From Duganella sp. Root1480D1 (GTDB lineage: Bacteria; Pseudomonadota; Gammaproteobacteria; Burkholderiales; Burkholderiaceae_D), in the NCBI RefSeq assembly GCF_001427305.1, contig NZ_LMFZ01000050.1, positions 184,466 to 248,465 on the forward strand: a stretch of DNA of 64,000 bases. The letters run 5' to 3'. The translations under genes and the position numbers were made by a program. Numbering within the stretch: position 1 is the first letter of the stretch; each line of letters begins with the position of its first letter. The notes under the pieces are model-generated. The model was not told the origin of the DNA and made no database searches. It worked only from the letters and a program-made list of their open reading frames with translations. Below are positions 18,648 to 28,147 of this stretch, piece by piece.

Positions 18648-20684
18648 TCAGGCGGCTTGTTCAATGGTTTGCTGGCGGTACAGCGGCAGGCTGACCGTGA
18701 ATGTGGTGCCTTGCTCCGGCGTGCTGCGCACCTGCAGCGTTCCACCCAGTTGGTGGATATATTCCCGGCTTTCGAATGCGCCAATGCCCATGCCGGCCGA
18801 CTTGGTCGAGTCGAAGGGCTTGAACAGGCGTTCACGGATGAATTCTTCGCTCATGCCGGTGCCGGTGTCGGCCACCGCCACCAGCACGCTGTCGCCGTCG
18901 CGCGCCAGGCGCACGCACACCTTGCCGTCGCGCGGCGTGGCTTCGATCGCGTTCTGGATCAGGTGGCCCAGCACGCGTTCCAGCCGTTCGCCTTCGGCCA
19001 GCACTTTCAGGCCGGCGTCGGCCAACTGCAGCGTGGGCTTGGGCTCGAAGGCGGCCTTCAGCGCCACCGCCTGCGCCAGCAACTGGCCCAGGTCCTGCGC
19101 CGTGGCGCGCTCGGGCGAGGCGGTACGGCTGAGCTTTTGCAGCATCAGTTTCATTTTCTGCACCGACAGGGTCACGGTCTCCATCATATCGCGTTGGAAC
19201 TCCGGATTGTCGGCATGTTTTTCCGCATTGGCGGTCATCAGCGACAGCTGCGCCACCAGGTTCTTCAAATCGTGCACAACGAAGGTCGACAGGCGGTTGA
19301 AGGAGTCGAACTGGCGCGCCAGCATCAGGGCGTTGTCGGCTTCCTGCTGGGTCAGGTAGGAAGCGGCCTGGGTGCCGGCGATCTTCAGCAAGTCCAGCAC
19401 TTCCCAGTTCAGCTTGACCTCGCTGCGCGAGGCCATCAGCACCACGAAGCCGGCCAGCCGGCCCTGCAGCAGCAGCGGCACCACCAGCCAGGCCTTGGGG
19501 AAGGCCAGCAGCCAGGGCGGCAGCGGCACTTCCGGGTCGTGCAAGTGGTGGGCGGCCACTTCCACCAGCCACTGCTTGCTTTCCATCAGTTGGCAAAACC
19601 CCGAATCGGCCGGCTCGCTCGCTTGCTGGGCCTGCACATGCCAGGAGGCCAGCGGCTCAAAGCGCTGCTCGCGGCGTATCCACAAGGCGCCGCCCTGGCT
19701 TTCCACCAGCTCGGCCAGGGCCGAAATGGTGCGCTCGCCCAGGTTGGGGCCGGTGGCCGACAGGGTGCGGGTAAAGGCCAGCCATTCCTCGCGGTAGTCG
19801 TAGTTGTAGCGGTAGAAATGCTTGCTGATGAACACTTTCAGCCAGGCGCGGAACGAGCCTGAAAACAGCACGCCGGCCAGCAGGAAGGTGGCGCCAAACA
19901 GGAAGGCCAGTTGCATCAGGCCGCCCCAGGTACCGCCGACAAAACGCAGGTAGTAGGCCGCCATGCTCATGGCCAGCAGGTAGACCGCTGAGCCGAGCAG
20001 GGCCGCCGAATGGAAGGCCACGCGGCGCGACACGGCAAGCTGGGCCGGCCAGGAGGCGCGCCGCAGCAGCGAAATCGCCAGCAGCGGCACAATCAGTGCA
20101 TTGACCAGGCCGCGCGCCGCCCACAACTCGGGGTCGAGTTCGCGCAGCAGCAGCATATCGCTGTACAGGTAGAAGTCGTAGGCAAACAGCGCGCCCAGGC
20201 CGAGGCAGATGAACTTCATGGCCCAGCGCACCTGCACGCTGCGGTCGCGGTAGAGTTGCTCCACCAGCAGCATGCCCAGCACGGCCATGCCGAGGCGGCC
20301 GATGGCCAGCACGTGGAAGGCCAGGCCGGCCGGCAGCTGCTGCGCCAGCAGGCTGGCCAGCAGCATGGCGCCGTACACCGCCAGGCTGGCCTGGAAGGTA
20401 CGGGCGCCGCGCTGCCACAGGCCCAGCATGGCCAGCAGTACGCTGGTCCAGGCGGCATTGCGCAGCCATTCGGCGCCATGCAGCACCCACGGCGCCCACG
20501 GCACCACGGTGGCGCTGGCCATGACCGCCCCCCACAGCACCGTCAGCAGCGAGGCGGTGGCCAGCACGCGCTGGTGCGGACGCTGGTCCGGGCGCTGGCG
20601 CCAGCCGGTCAGGACCAGCACGCTAAATAACAGAAACGCCAGCGCTGCGCTGGCGTAACTGAAGGCGGTGATACTGGTCGGCAT
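18648..20684 (-). CDS. prsK: PrsK, membrane histidine kinase of the PEP-CTERM system
   Basis: 678 residues. About eight hydrophobic segments fill the first 290 residues, followed by a GAF-like region (about 310-450). The dimerisation helix carries the phospho-acceptor H471 in FVVHDLKNL. The ATPase domain has the N-box HLIQNAIEA, DTGTGMS and GMGIGAFE motifs. It should phosphorylate PrsR. The HDLKN H-box is characteristic of this subgroup. The ATG at 20684 lies 15 nt after the sugar-transferase stop, so prsK and prsR are probably co-transcribed with the EPS genes upstream. Confidence 0.95.
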   Translation of the reverse strand: MPTSITAFSYASAALAFLLFSVLVLTGWRQRPDQRPHQRVLATASLLTVLWGAVMASATVVPWAPWVLHGAEWLRNAAWTSVLLAMLGLWQRGARTFQASLAVYGAMLLASLLAQQLPAGLAFHVLAIGRLGMAVLGMLLVEQLYRDRSVQVRWAMKFICLGLGALFAYDFYLYSDMLLLRELDPELWAARGLVNALIVPLLAISLLRRASWPAQLAVSRRVAFHSAALLGSAVYLLAMSMAAYYLRFVGGTWGGLMQLAFLFGATFLLAGVLFSGSFRAWLKVFISKHFYRYNYDYREEWLAFTRTLSATGPNLGERTISALAELVESQGGALWIRREQRFEPLASWHVQAQQASEPADSGFCQLMESKQWLVEVAAHHLHDPEVPLPPWLLAFPKAWLVVPLLLQGRLAGFVVLMASRSEVKLNWEVLDLLKIAGTQAASYLTQQEADNALMLARQFDSFNRLSTFVVHDLKNLVAQLSLMTANAEKHADNPEFQRDMMETVTLSVQKMKLMLQKLSRTASPERATAQDLGQLLAQAVALKAAFEPKPTLQLADAGLKVLAEGERLERVLGHLIQNAIEATPRDGKVCVRLARDGDSVLVAVADTGTGMSEEFIRERLFKPFDSTKSAGMGIGAFESREYIHQLGGTLQVRSTPEQGTTFTVSLPLYRQQTIEQAA

Positions 20685-20699
20685 CAGGACTCCATGTGC

Positions 20700-22103
20700 T
20701 TAACGGCCTCCCCTGAACATGACCACCTTGATGGTGTCGATCAGGACCAGCACATCGAGCAGCAGGCTGTTGTTCTTGACGTAGTACAGGTCGTACTGCA
20801 ACTTCTGCAGCGCGTCTTCGACCGTATCGCCATAGCCATAGCGCACCTGGGCCCAGCCGGTAATGCCCGGCTTGATGCTGTGGCGCACATTGTAGTAAGG
20901 CACGCGCTCCGTCAATTGCTCGACGAAATAAGGACGCTCGGGACGCGGGCCGACGAAGGACATTTCGCCCTTCAGCACGTTGAGGATTTGCGGCAGTTCG
21001 TCAATGCGCAGCTTGCGGATGATATTGCCCACGCGCGTGATGCGCGGGTCGTTCTTGGAAGCCCATTGCGGCGTGCCATTCTTTTCCGCATTCTTGAACA
21101 TGCTGCGGAATTTCAGGACGCGGAACACGCGGCCATCCATGCCCACCCGCTCCTGCGAGTAGAAGATCGGCGCGCCATCTTCGATCACGATGGCAATCGC
21201 GGTGAGGACCATGACCGGCAAGGACACTACCAGCAGCGAAACGCTCGCCACCACGTCGACCGCGCGCTTCATGAAAGTACGCATGAAGCTCTGGTCGAAG
21301 CCGCCGCCAAACACCAGCCAGGAAGGCTGCACCGATTCGACCCGGATCTGGTAGGTTTCGCGCTCGAAGAAGGTGGCGGCGTCGGTGACCTGGATGCCGT
21401 ACAGCTTGCACTCGAGCAGCTCCTTGATCGGGAAGGCGCCGCCGCGGCGGTTCTGCACCGAGACCACGATTTCCGATACGCGCTGGGCGTTTGCCAGCGC
21501 TACCAGGGAACCGCCTTCCGGCAGGTGCAGCAACTGGTTCTGCGGCACGCAGGTTTCTTCCGACGGCACCGCCACATAGCCGGCCACGTCGTAGCGGCGG
21601 TAATTGGTGTCGCGCGTGGCCAGTTCACCGCATTCCTTGGCCATGACGCCGCAGCCGAGGAAGATGATACGGGTCGACAGGAAATGCGTGCGCGATGTTT
21701 TCATGAACATGGCGCGCGCCAGCAGGATGCCAAAGCCGGAAATGATGAACACCAGCACCAGGATGCCACGCCCGAAGTACAGGTCGGGCGCCAGGTAGAA
21801 CACCAGGGTCAGGATGCAAAAGCCCATGGCAAATGAAGGCATCAATTGCAGGAAGAAGGGATTGCGCAAGCCTTCCTGGAAATTGATCTGGTACATGCCC
21901 AGCGCGGACATGCTGAACACGATCGCGGCTGCAAAAATGCAGGCCGACATGAAGAAGTGGTCGAGCTTCGGTATGGCGAACTGGTCACCGTCGAAAAAAC
22001 GCAGACCAGCGCCAGCGTAGAACGAGCCAATCAGGATCAACACCTCCAGGAAAAGCAGGCTGAAGACAACCTTGGAAATGTAGTGATTGGAAATTCTTAG
22101 CAT
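20700..22103 (-). CDS. XrtA-associated undecaprenyl-phosphate sugar transferase (TIGR03013-type)
   Basis: 467 residues. Four N-terminal membrane segments (about 10-140) are followed by a Rossmann-like CoA-binding domain (about 145-260) and a re-entrant helix near 290. The bacterial sugar transferase catalytic domain has FYSQERVGMDG, VLKFRSM, LRKLRIDELPQ-type and GEMSFVGPRPERP motifs. It should transfer the first sugar-1-phosphate to undecaprenyl phosphate and so start EPS repeat-unit synthesis. The ATG at 22103 has GGGAGGG upstream. It is followed at 15 nt by prsK. Confidence 0.92.
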   Translation of the reverse strand: MLRISNHYISKVVFSLLFLEVLILIGSFYAGAGLRFFDGDQFAIPKLDHFFMSACIFAAAIVFSMSALGMYQINFQEGLRNPFFLQLMPSFAMGFCILTLVFYLAPDLYFGRGILVLVFIISGFGILLARAMFMKTSRTHFLSTRIIFLGCGVMAKECGELATRDTNYRRYDVAGYVAVPSEETCVPQNQLLHLPEGGSLVALANAQRVSEIVVSVQNRRGGAFPIKELLECKLYGIQVTDAATFFERETYQIRVESVQPSWLVFGGGFDQSFMRTFMKRAVDVVASVSLLVVSLPVMVLTAIAIVIEDGAPIFYSQERVGMDGRVFRVLKFRSMFKNAEKNGTPQWASKNDPRITRVGNIIRKLRIDELPQILNVLKGEMSFVGPRPERPYFVEQLTERVPYYNVRHSIKPGITGWAQVRYGYGDTVEDALQKLQYDLYYVKNNSLLLDVLVLIDTIKVVMFRGGR

Positions 22104-22176
22104 TTTTATTCCCTCCCGCTTTGCCGCTCATGCTGGCCATGAAAGCGCGCGGAGCCTTCCGGCCATGTCTCGTTAA

Positions 22177-23214
22177 CTATTCTTGCGGGGCCAGGTGGCG
22201 GACGTACCAATCCATGGCCTCCTTCAATCCTTCACCGATACGGTGGGAAGGATCGAAACCCAACAGCTCGCGCGCCTTGGTGATATCGGCCTGCGAATGG
22301 CGCACGTCGCCGGCCCGGAATTGCTGGTATTGCGCCTGGTGCTGCAGCAGGTGCGGGAAACGCTCCTGCAACAACTCGCGCATCATCAGGTACAGTTGGT
22401 TGAGACTGGTGCGCTCGTTGAGCGCCACGTTGTACACCTGGTTGGCCGCGCCCGGCTTGTCGGCCATGGCTGCCAGCAGGTTGGCTTGCACCACGTTGTC
22501 GATGAAGCAGAAATCGCGGCTGGTTTCGCCGTCGCCGTTGATGAACAGGGGACGGTTGCGGATCAGGGCCGACACCCACTGCGGTATCACCGCCGCATAG
22601 GCGCCGTCCGGATCCTGGCGCGGGCCGAACACATTGAAATAGCGCAGGCCGATGGTTTCCATGCCATAGGTGCGCGCAAAAACGTCGGCGTACAGCTCGT
22701 TGGCATATTTGGTGACGGCATACGGCGACAGCGGCCGGCCGATGGTGTCTTCCACTTTCGGCAATGCGGGATGGTCGCCGTAGGTGGAACTGGATGCCGC
22801 GTAGACGAAGCGCTTCACTTTCGCGTCGCGCGCCGCCACCAGCATGTTCAGGAAGCCGGTCACATTGGTGCCATGGGTCAGCAGCGGGTCGTCGATCGAG
22901 CGGCTGACCGAGCCCAGCGCGGCCTGGTGCAGGACGTAATCCTTGCCGGCGCAGGCTTGCTGGCAGCTTGCCAGGTCGCGGATATCGCCTTCGATGAAGG
23001 TAAAGGAAGCCCAGGCTGCGGAGCCGACGGCTTCGCGCACCTGGTCCAGGTTATGCTGGTGGCCGGTGGCGAAGTTGTCTAGGCCCGTGACCTGCTGGCC
23101 GAGCTTGAGCAGCGCCTCCACCAGGTTGGAGCCGATGAATCCGGCAGCCCCCGTCACCAGCCAATGGTATCGCTGGCCACGCAGGTGCAGCCGCACGTCG
23201 TCAAACTTGCCCAC
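22177..23214 (-). CDS. UDP-HexNAc 4-epimerase, WbpP/TviC-like
   Basis: A 345-residue extended SDR. It has the NAD-binding GAAGFIGS motif near residue 23, a catalytic SST plus SPYAVTK (YxxxK) pair, and the C-terminal sugar-binding FGPRQDPDGAYAAVIP loop typical of UDP-GlcNAc(A) 4-epimerases. It starts with GTG at 23214, supported by GGAGG 6 nt upstream; no ATG fits. It lies 32 nt after the TviB-like dehydrogenase, the same pairing as in Vi antigen and Pseudomonas O6 loci. Together they should yield UDP-GalNAc uronic acid (inference from family pairing). Confidence 0.88.
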   Translation of the reverse strand: MGKFDDVRLHLRGQRYHWLVTGAAGFIGSNLVEALLKLGQQVTGLDNFATGHQHNLDQVREAVGSAAWASFTFIEGDIRDLASCQQACAGKDYVLHQAALGSVSRSIDDPLLTHGTNVTGFLNMLVAARDAKVKRFVYAASSSTYGDHPALPKVEDTIGRPLSPYAVTKYANELYADVFARTYGMETIGLRYFNVFGPRQDPDGAYAAVIPQWVSALIRNRPLFINGDGETSRDFCFIDNVVQANLLAAMADKPGAANQVYNVALNERTSLNQLYLMMRELLQERFPHLLQHQAQYQQFRAGDVRHSQADITKARELLGFDPSHRIGEGLKEAMDWYVRHLAPQE

Positions 23215-23246
23215 AACAGCCCTCCCAGGCTTCCCTGATATTTTTC

Positions 23247-24536
23247 TTACAGGCGCCAGACGCTGTAACCAGCTTCTTCCAGGCCTGCCATATTAAATGC
23301 CGATTTCACGTCGATGAAGACGCCGCCCGGATTCAGCTTGGCGGACAGGTCGCCCAGCGACAGCGCCAGCAATTCCTTGTGCGACACGGCAGCCACCACC
23401 GCATCGGCTTGCGGCAGGCTGTCCCAGCTTTCCAGGCGAATACCGTATTCGTGCACCGATTCCTCCGAATCGGCCACCGGGTCGTGCACATGCACGTCCA
23501 GGCCATACGACTTCAGTTCAAACACCACGTCCGCCACCTTCGAATTGCGCAAGTCCGGGCAGTTTTCCTTGAAGGTCAGGCCCAGCACGTTCACTTTTGC
23601 GCCCTTGATATGGCAGCCCGCCGCGATCATCTGCTTGACGGTTTTCTCGGCCACGAACTTGGCCATGCCATCATTGATGCGGCGCCCCGCCAGGATCACC
23701 TGCGGGTGGTAGCCGATCATGTCGGCCTTGTGGGTCAGGTAGTAAGGATCGACGCCGATGCAGTGGCCGCCAACCAGGCCAGGACGGAAAGGCAGGAAAT
23801 TCCACTTGGTGCCAGCCGCCTGCAGCACTTCCAGCGTATCGATGCCAATCTTGTCGAAGATGATTGCCAGTTCGTTCATCAGCGCGATATTCAGGTCGCG
23901 CTGGGTATTTTCGATGACCTTGGCGGCTTCCGCAACTTTCACGCTGGAAGCCCGGTATACCCCAGCAGTCACTATCGACTCATATAGTTTAGCAACCTCT
24001 TCGAGAGTTGCTGGATTATCTCCCGAAACCACCTTCAAAATCGTGGTCAGGCGGTGTTGTTTGTCGCCTGGATTGATACGTTCGGGGGAGTAGCCGACGT
24101 TGAAGTCCTGTGGCCATTTCAGGCCGGAATGTTCTTCCAGCACGGGGATGCAGACTTCTTCGGTGGCGCCCGGGTAGACCGTCGATTCGTACACGACGAT
24201 GGCGCCCTTCTTCATGTATTTGCCGACCGTGGTGGAAGCGCCCACCAGCGGGCTGAAATCAGGCGAATGGGCGTTGTCGACCGGCGTCGGCACGGCCACC
24301 ACGATGTAATCGGCTTCGGCCAGCGCGGCCGGGTCGTAGGTCACGTGCAACTGGGTCGCTTCGCGCAGTTCCGCTTCCGACACTTCGCCCGTGGGGTCGC
24401 AGAATTGCCGGTAATTCTCAATCTTGGACTGCGACAGGTCGAAACCGATGGTCTTGCGCTTCTTGCCAAACTCTACCGCCAGTGGCAGGCCTACATAGCC
24501 CAAACCTACGACTGCTACAACCTTGTTGTGATCCAT
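23247..24536 (-). CDS. tviB: UDP-N-acetylglucosamine 6-dehydrogenase, TviB/WbpO-like
   Basis: 429 residues from the ATG at 24536. It has the N-terminal NAD-binding VVGLGYVGLPLA motif. The central region carries STVYPGATEE and GYSPERINPGD. The catalytic cysteine lies in GLVGGHCIGVDPYY near residue 265, and the C-terminal UDP-binding domain has GLTFKENCPDLRNSK. It oxidises C6 of a UDP-N-acetylhexosamine in two NAD-dependent steps to give the uronic acid. An ACGGGA sequence precedes the start. It is the first gene of the minus block tviB, epimerase, sugar transferase, prsK, prsR. Confidence 0.92.
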   Translation of the reverse strand: MDHNKVVAVVGLGYVGLPLAVEFGKKRKTIGFDLSQSKIENYRQFCDPTGEVSEAELREATQLHVTYDPAALAEADYIVVAVPTPVDNAHSPDFSPLVGASTTVGKYMKKGAIVVYESTVYPGATEEVCIPVLEEHSGLKWPQDFNVGYSPERINPGDKQHRLTTILKVVSGDNPATLEEVAKLYESIVTAGVYRASSVKVAEAAKVIENTQRDLNIALMNELAIIFDKIGIDTLEVLQAAGTKWNFLPFRPGLVGGHCIGVDPYYLTHKADMIGYHPQVILAGRRINDGMAKFVAEKTVKQMIAAGCHIKGAKVNVLGLTFKENCPDLRNSKVADVVFELKSYGLDVHVHDPVADSEESVHEYGIRLESWDSLPQADAVVAAVSHKELLALSLGDLSAKLNPGGVFIDVKSAFNMAGLEEAGYSVWRL

Positions 24537-24859
24537 ATCGGTTCCCGTGAGAATTACCAATTACTATTATGCTAACAATATATTCCAGAAGCCCTACAAC
24601 TACAATGCACGGTTCACAATTTCCGCCGTGCGGGGCGCGAAAAAGTGCGCCGTGCACTATGAAGCGCGTAACAATCTATTTGGCTTTCCGTTGGCCAAAT
24701 GCGACATGAATGTATGGAATGTTTGCCAATTAACTTGTTCGTTTGATACGGATTGTCAATTTTACACGGAACCCGTACAGCTGTCACAGCCTTTCTTTGC
24801 AGCGCACCATAAAGCAACGCGGCGGCCGAGGCCGCCAGCATTGTCTAAATGATAAACGA
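24537..24859 (-). other. Gene-free intergenic region upstream of tviB
   Basis: About 320 nt of distinctly AT-richer sequence between the tviB start and the chemoreceptor stop. No convincing gene is seen on either strand. It contains inverted GCACGG/CCGTGC arms (24607-24612, 24626-24631), with a second CCGTGCAC at 24650-24657, which could be an operator. A weak minus-strand promoter candidate is TTGACA at 24754-24759 with GTTAAT 19 nt further on, which would give a leader of about 185 nt before tviB. Confidence 0.4.
24821..24836 (-). terminator. Short GC hairpin behind the chemoreceptor gene
   Basis: GGCGGC and GCCGCC form a 6-bp stem with a 4-nt loop, 24 nt past the chemoreceptor stop. There is no U-run, so termination would be weak. 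Confidence 0.3.
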
Positions 24860-26512
24860 TTATTGCGACAAAGCGATGACTGCACGCTTGGTAGGGACCG
24901 CTATTGCCACACGTTGCGCCGGCACGACGCCCGGCACGGCGCTGCGCGCCGCGATCTCCTTCAGCTTGAATACGGCAATGGCCTGCGCCACCCATTCGGC
25001 CTGGCGGGCCAGGCTGCTGGCAGCGGCAGCCGCCTGCTCGACCAACGCCGCATTTTGCTGGGTAATGTCGTCGATATGCACCACCGCCTGGTTGACCTGG
25101 CCGATGCCGCGGCTCTGCTCCTGGGTAGCGTTATGGATCTCATCCATGACGCGGGTGACGCGGCCGACTGACTCGATCACTTCGCTCATGGTGGCGCCGG
25201 CGTTATTGGTCAGCCTGGCGCCGGCGTCGACCTTGGCGATCGAACTGTCGATCAGTTGCTTGACTTCCTTGGCGGCCGTGGCCGACCGCTGGGCCAGGCT
25301 GCGCACCTCGGTGGCCACCACGGCAAAGCCTTTGCCGTGTTCGCCGGCGCGCGCCGCTTCCACCGCCGCGTTCAGGGCCAGGATATTGGTCTGGAACGCA
25401 ATGCCGTCGATCATGCCGATGATGTCGAGGATCTTGCGCGACGACTGGCTGATGTCGTCCATGGTCTGCACCACTTGCGAGACGATGGAACCGCCGGCTG
25501 CCGCCATGCTGGACGCCTGGCCGGCCAACTCGTTGGCGCTGTGTACGCTGGCCGCGCTCTGCTGCACATTGCTGGTGAGCTGCTCCATGCTGGCCGCCGT
25601 CTGCTGCAGGCTCGAGGCCTGCGATTCGGTGCGGCCCGACAGGTCCAGGTTGCCGCTGGCGATTTCGCTGGTGGCGGTCTGGATCTCATCGAAGTTGCTG
25701 CGCACGTCGCCGATGATGCTGTGCAGGTTGACATTGGTCTGGCGCAGCGCCGCCAGCAACTGGCCCATTTCATTGTCGGCGCCAATGTCGATGCGGCCGG
25801 TCAGGTCGCCGCCGGCCATCTTGCGCGCGAAGCCGGTGGCCAGGCGCAGCGGGCGCACCACGGCGGCATGCAGCGCGTACCAGAACGACAGCGCCAGCGC
25901 GACAAAGCCGGCATGGGCCAGCGTCAACCACGACGGCGCCTGCTGCACGATGCCGGAAATGGCAAGCAAGGCCAGGAAGCCGCTCAGCGCGCCCATGCCG
26001 ATGCCGATCAGCCTGGCCAGCGAAATGTCGCGCAACTGGCTGGCCCAGTTGCGCCAGCCGGAGCGGCGAAGCCGGCCGCGCTCGAGGCGCAGGCGGCGCG
26101 GGTTGCCTTCCCGGATTTCGCGGTAGAGATGGTCGGCCTGCGCCACCTGCTCGCGGCTGGGCTTGGTGCGTACCGACATATAGCCGACCGGGCGGCCGGC
26201 TTCGATCACCGGCGTCACGTTGGCATACACCCAGTAGAAGTCGCCGTTCTTGCAGCGGTTCTTCACCATCCCGCTCCACGGCATGCCGGCCTTGATGGTG
26301 GACCACAGGTCGGCAAAGGCTTCCGCCGGCATGTCGGGATGGCGCAGGATGTTCTGCGGCGCCCCGATCAGTTCTTCTTCGGTGAAGCCGCTGACTTCGA
26401 TGAAGTAGGGATTGGCGTAGGTGATCTTGCCCTTCAGGTCCGTGGTCGAGACGATGGTCTTGCCGTCATCCAGGATGAACTCCTGGTTGGTGACAGGGGT
26501 GTTGAGGCGCAT
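24860..26512 (-). CDS. Aer-like PAS-containing methyl-accepting chemotaxis protein
   Basis: 550 residues. The N-terminal PAS domain of the Aer type (about 15-120) has ILRHPDMP and NGDFYWVYANVTPV, suggesting FAD-based redox/energy sensing. Two hydrophobic segments (about 165-215) with almost no periplasmic loop are followed by HAMP (about 215-270). The signalling domain has the conserved hairpin IIGMIDGIAFQTNILALNA-like tip. No pentapeptide tether (NWETF type) is present at the C-terminus. An AAGGAG SD precedes the ATG at 26512, and a sigma-70 promoter lies upstream. It is likely a single-gene unit, not part of the EPS machinery. Confidence 0.92.
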   Translation of the reverse strand: MRLNTPVTNQEFILDDGKTIVSTTDLKGKITYANPYFIEVSGFTEEELIGAPQNILRHPDMPAEAFADLWSTIKAGMPWSGMVKNRCKNGDFYWVYANVTPVIEAGRPVGYMSVRTKPSREQVAQADHLYREIREGNPRRLRLERGRLRRSGWRNWASQLRDISLARLIGIGMGALSGFLALLAISGIVQQAPSWLTLAHAGFVALALSFWYALHAAVVRPLRLATGFARKMAGGDLTGRIDIGADNEMGQLLAALRQTNVNLHSIIGDVRSNFDEIQTATSEIASGNLDLSGRTESQASSLQQTAASMEQLTSNVQQSAASVHSANELAGQASSMAAAGGSIVSQVVQTMDDISQSSRKILDIIGMIDGIAFQTNILALNAAVEAARAGEHGKGFAVVATEVRSLAQRSATAAKEVKQLIDSSIAKVDAGARLTNNAGATMSEVIESVGRVTRVMDEIHNATQEQSRGIGQVNQAVVHIDDITQQNAALVEQAAAAASSLARQAEWVAQAIAVFKLKEIAARSAVPGVVPAQRVAIAVPTKRAVIALSQ

Positions 26513-26623
26513 GGCGGTGCTCCTTATCGGCTATCTACAGGGGAGTTCTGGCACGAACCGGGAGCTGGGGTCCGCATGGCTTGGGCGGGGCGCAAGCAGG
26601 CGCCCTGCCATGTCATGCGATCA

Positions 26624-26651
26624 AGTATAGGAAGATGGTGCGCTGTGGAAA
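26624..26651 (-). promoter_or_regulatory. Promoter of the chemoreceptor gene
   Basis: On the minus strand TTTCCA (26646-26651) and TATACT (26624-26629) are 16 nt apart. The leader of about 105 nt contains a GGGCGC/GCGCCC hairpin. Confidence 0.5.
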
Positions 26652-26704
26652 CTCACGAAAAATTACAATAGGAAAATTCAATGGCCGGTGTTGCGGATTT
26701 GCAA

Positions 26705-28147
26705 TCAGGCCGGCGCCTGGCGCCTGAACATGCCGCGCAACTCGCTCACCATGCTGCGGTTGAACAGCAGGCTGACCACCGCATACGCCAGCATGCCGGT
26801 TACCACTTCCGCCACCAGCGCCCAGGCGCGCGGCTGCGCCGCCAGCGGCGCCCGCACCAGGGTCACGGCGCCGAACATCAGGCCGGCGCACAGCACGGCC
26901 GGGCCGGCGCGCCCGGCCACCGCGCGCGCGCTGATGCCGATGGCGGCCAGCATGCGGCGCATATTGAAGAACAACACTACCGGGTAGGCCAGCAACCAGG
27001 CATAGGCCACGCCCTGGATGCCCCAGCGCGTGCCGATGTAGAAGGCGGGCGGCATCACCAGACAGGACAGCAGCACATTGCGGAAGTTGATGCCTGGCTG
27101 GCCAAGGGCATCGGTGACGGTCGGCAGCATCTGGGTCAGGGTGCGGAAAGGCATTACCAGGCACAGCACCTGCAAGGGCAGCACGGCGCCCTCCCAGCCC
27201 TTGCCCAGCACCACGGCGACGATTTCCGCCGCCACGCTGGCCATGCCCCACAGCAGCGGGAAGGACAGCAAGCCGATGTAGCCGAGCATCTTCAGCACGC
27301 CGCTGCGGATCGCCGGCAAATCATGCTGGTTGCGCGACAGGATGGGGAACAGGACCTGGTTCAGGATGCCTGCCATGCGCTGCACCGGCAGCGACGCCAG
27401 GTGCATCGACACCGAATACCAGCCCAGCGCGTGGTCGCCCAGCACGCGGCCGACGATCGCCACATCGGCCTGGGTGAAGCTGTACCACAGCAGGCGGGTG
27501 GCGGTCAGGCTGCCGCCGAAGCCCAGCAGCTTGCCCATGCCCTTGAGCGACCAGTCCGGCCGCGGCTGGCCCGGCGCGCACCAGTTCAGCGCGCCGACCC
27601 GCCAGGCCTGGGTGGCCAGCATACCGGCTACCAGCGCCCACACGCCGGCGCCGAACAGGGCCATGAACAGGGTGACTTGCGAACCGGCCAGCGCCGCAGT
27701 CAGCTCGACCAGCGAGCGCTGCTTGTATTCCAGGCGGCGCTGCAGGCGCACATCGGGAACGGTGGCCAGCGGCAGCAGCACGAATTGCAAGGACAGCACG
27801 TGCAGCAAGCCCTGCAGGCGCGGCTCGCCGTAAAAAGCGGCCACCAGCGGCGCCAGCGCATTGGCCAGCAGGCACAGGCCGAGATTGACCAGCCACAGTA
27901 CCCCCATGGCCTGCCGCAGTTCCTGTTCGCTGATTTCCTTGCGCTGGATCAGGGCCGGGCCCAACCCCACCTCGGCAAACATGCCGAGCAGGCCCAGCAC
28001 AACGGTACACATGGCCAGCAAGCCGTAATCGGAAGGCGCCAGCAGGCGCATCACATAGATGGTGACGCCCCAGGTGATCACCTGGGACACCAGCTTGGCC
28101 CCCGCCACCCACTTCACGCCGCGCGCCAGCTCGGAATGCATTTTCAT
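26705..28147 (-). CDS. Lipopolysaccharide/EPS flippase (WzxC/MOP family)
   Basis: A 480-residue polytopic protein with about 12-14 hydrophobic segments. The N-terminus is typical of WzxC-like exporters (GVKWVAGAKLVSQVITW) and carries YGLLAM and ALIQRKEIS. It should flip undecaprenol-linked oligosaccharide to the periplasm. It overlaps the upstream acyltransferase by ATGA, so export and acylation of the same glycan are probably coupled. About 190 nt separate it from the chemoreceptor start. Confidence 0.9.
   Translation of the reverse strand: MKMHSELARGVKWVAGAKLVSQVITWGVTIYVMRLLAPSDYGLLAMCTVVLGLLGMFAEVGLGPALIQRKEISEQELRQAMGVLWLVNLGLCLLANALAPLVAAFYGEPRLQGLLHVLSLQFVLLPLATVPDVRLQRRLEYKQRSLVELTAALAGSQVTLFMALFGAGVWALVAGMLATQAWRVGALNWCAPGQPRPDWSLKGMGKLLGFGGSLTATRLLWYSFTQADVAIVGRVLGDHALGWYSVSMHLASLPVQRMAGILNQVLFPILSRNQHDLPAIRSGVLKMLGYIGLLSFPLLWGMASVAAEIVAVVLGKGWEGAVLPLQVLCLVMPFRTLTQMLPTVTDALGQPGINFRNVLLSCLVMPPAFYIGTRWGIQGVAYAWLLAYPVVLFFNMRRMLAAIGISARAVAGRAGPAVLCAGLMFGAVTLVRAPLAAQPRAWALVAEVVTGMLAYAVVSLLFNRSMVSELRGMFRRQAPA

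Noticed and set aside
24547..24852. Possible 101-residue plus-strand gene in the tviB upstream region
   Set aside because: GTG start without an SD, no recognisable domain, and a composition that looks like a non-coding AT-rich leader.
26520..26535. GCCGATAA resembling a sigma-28 -10 box before the chemoreceptor gene
   Set aside because: It directly overlaps the SD and has no matching -35, so a useful transcript could not start there; the sigma-70 promoter upstream is better.
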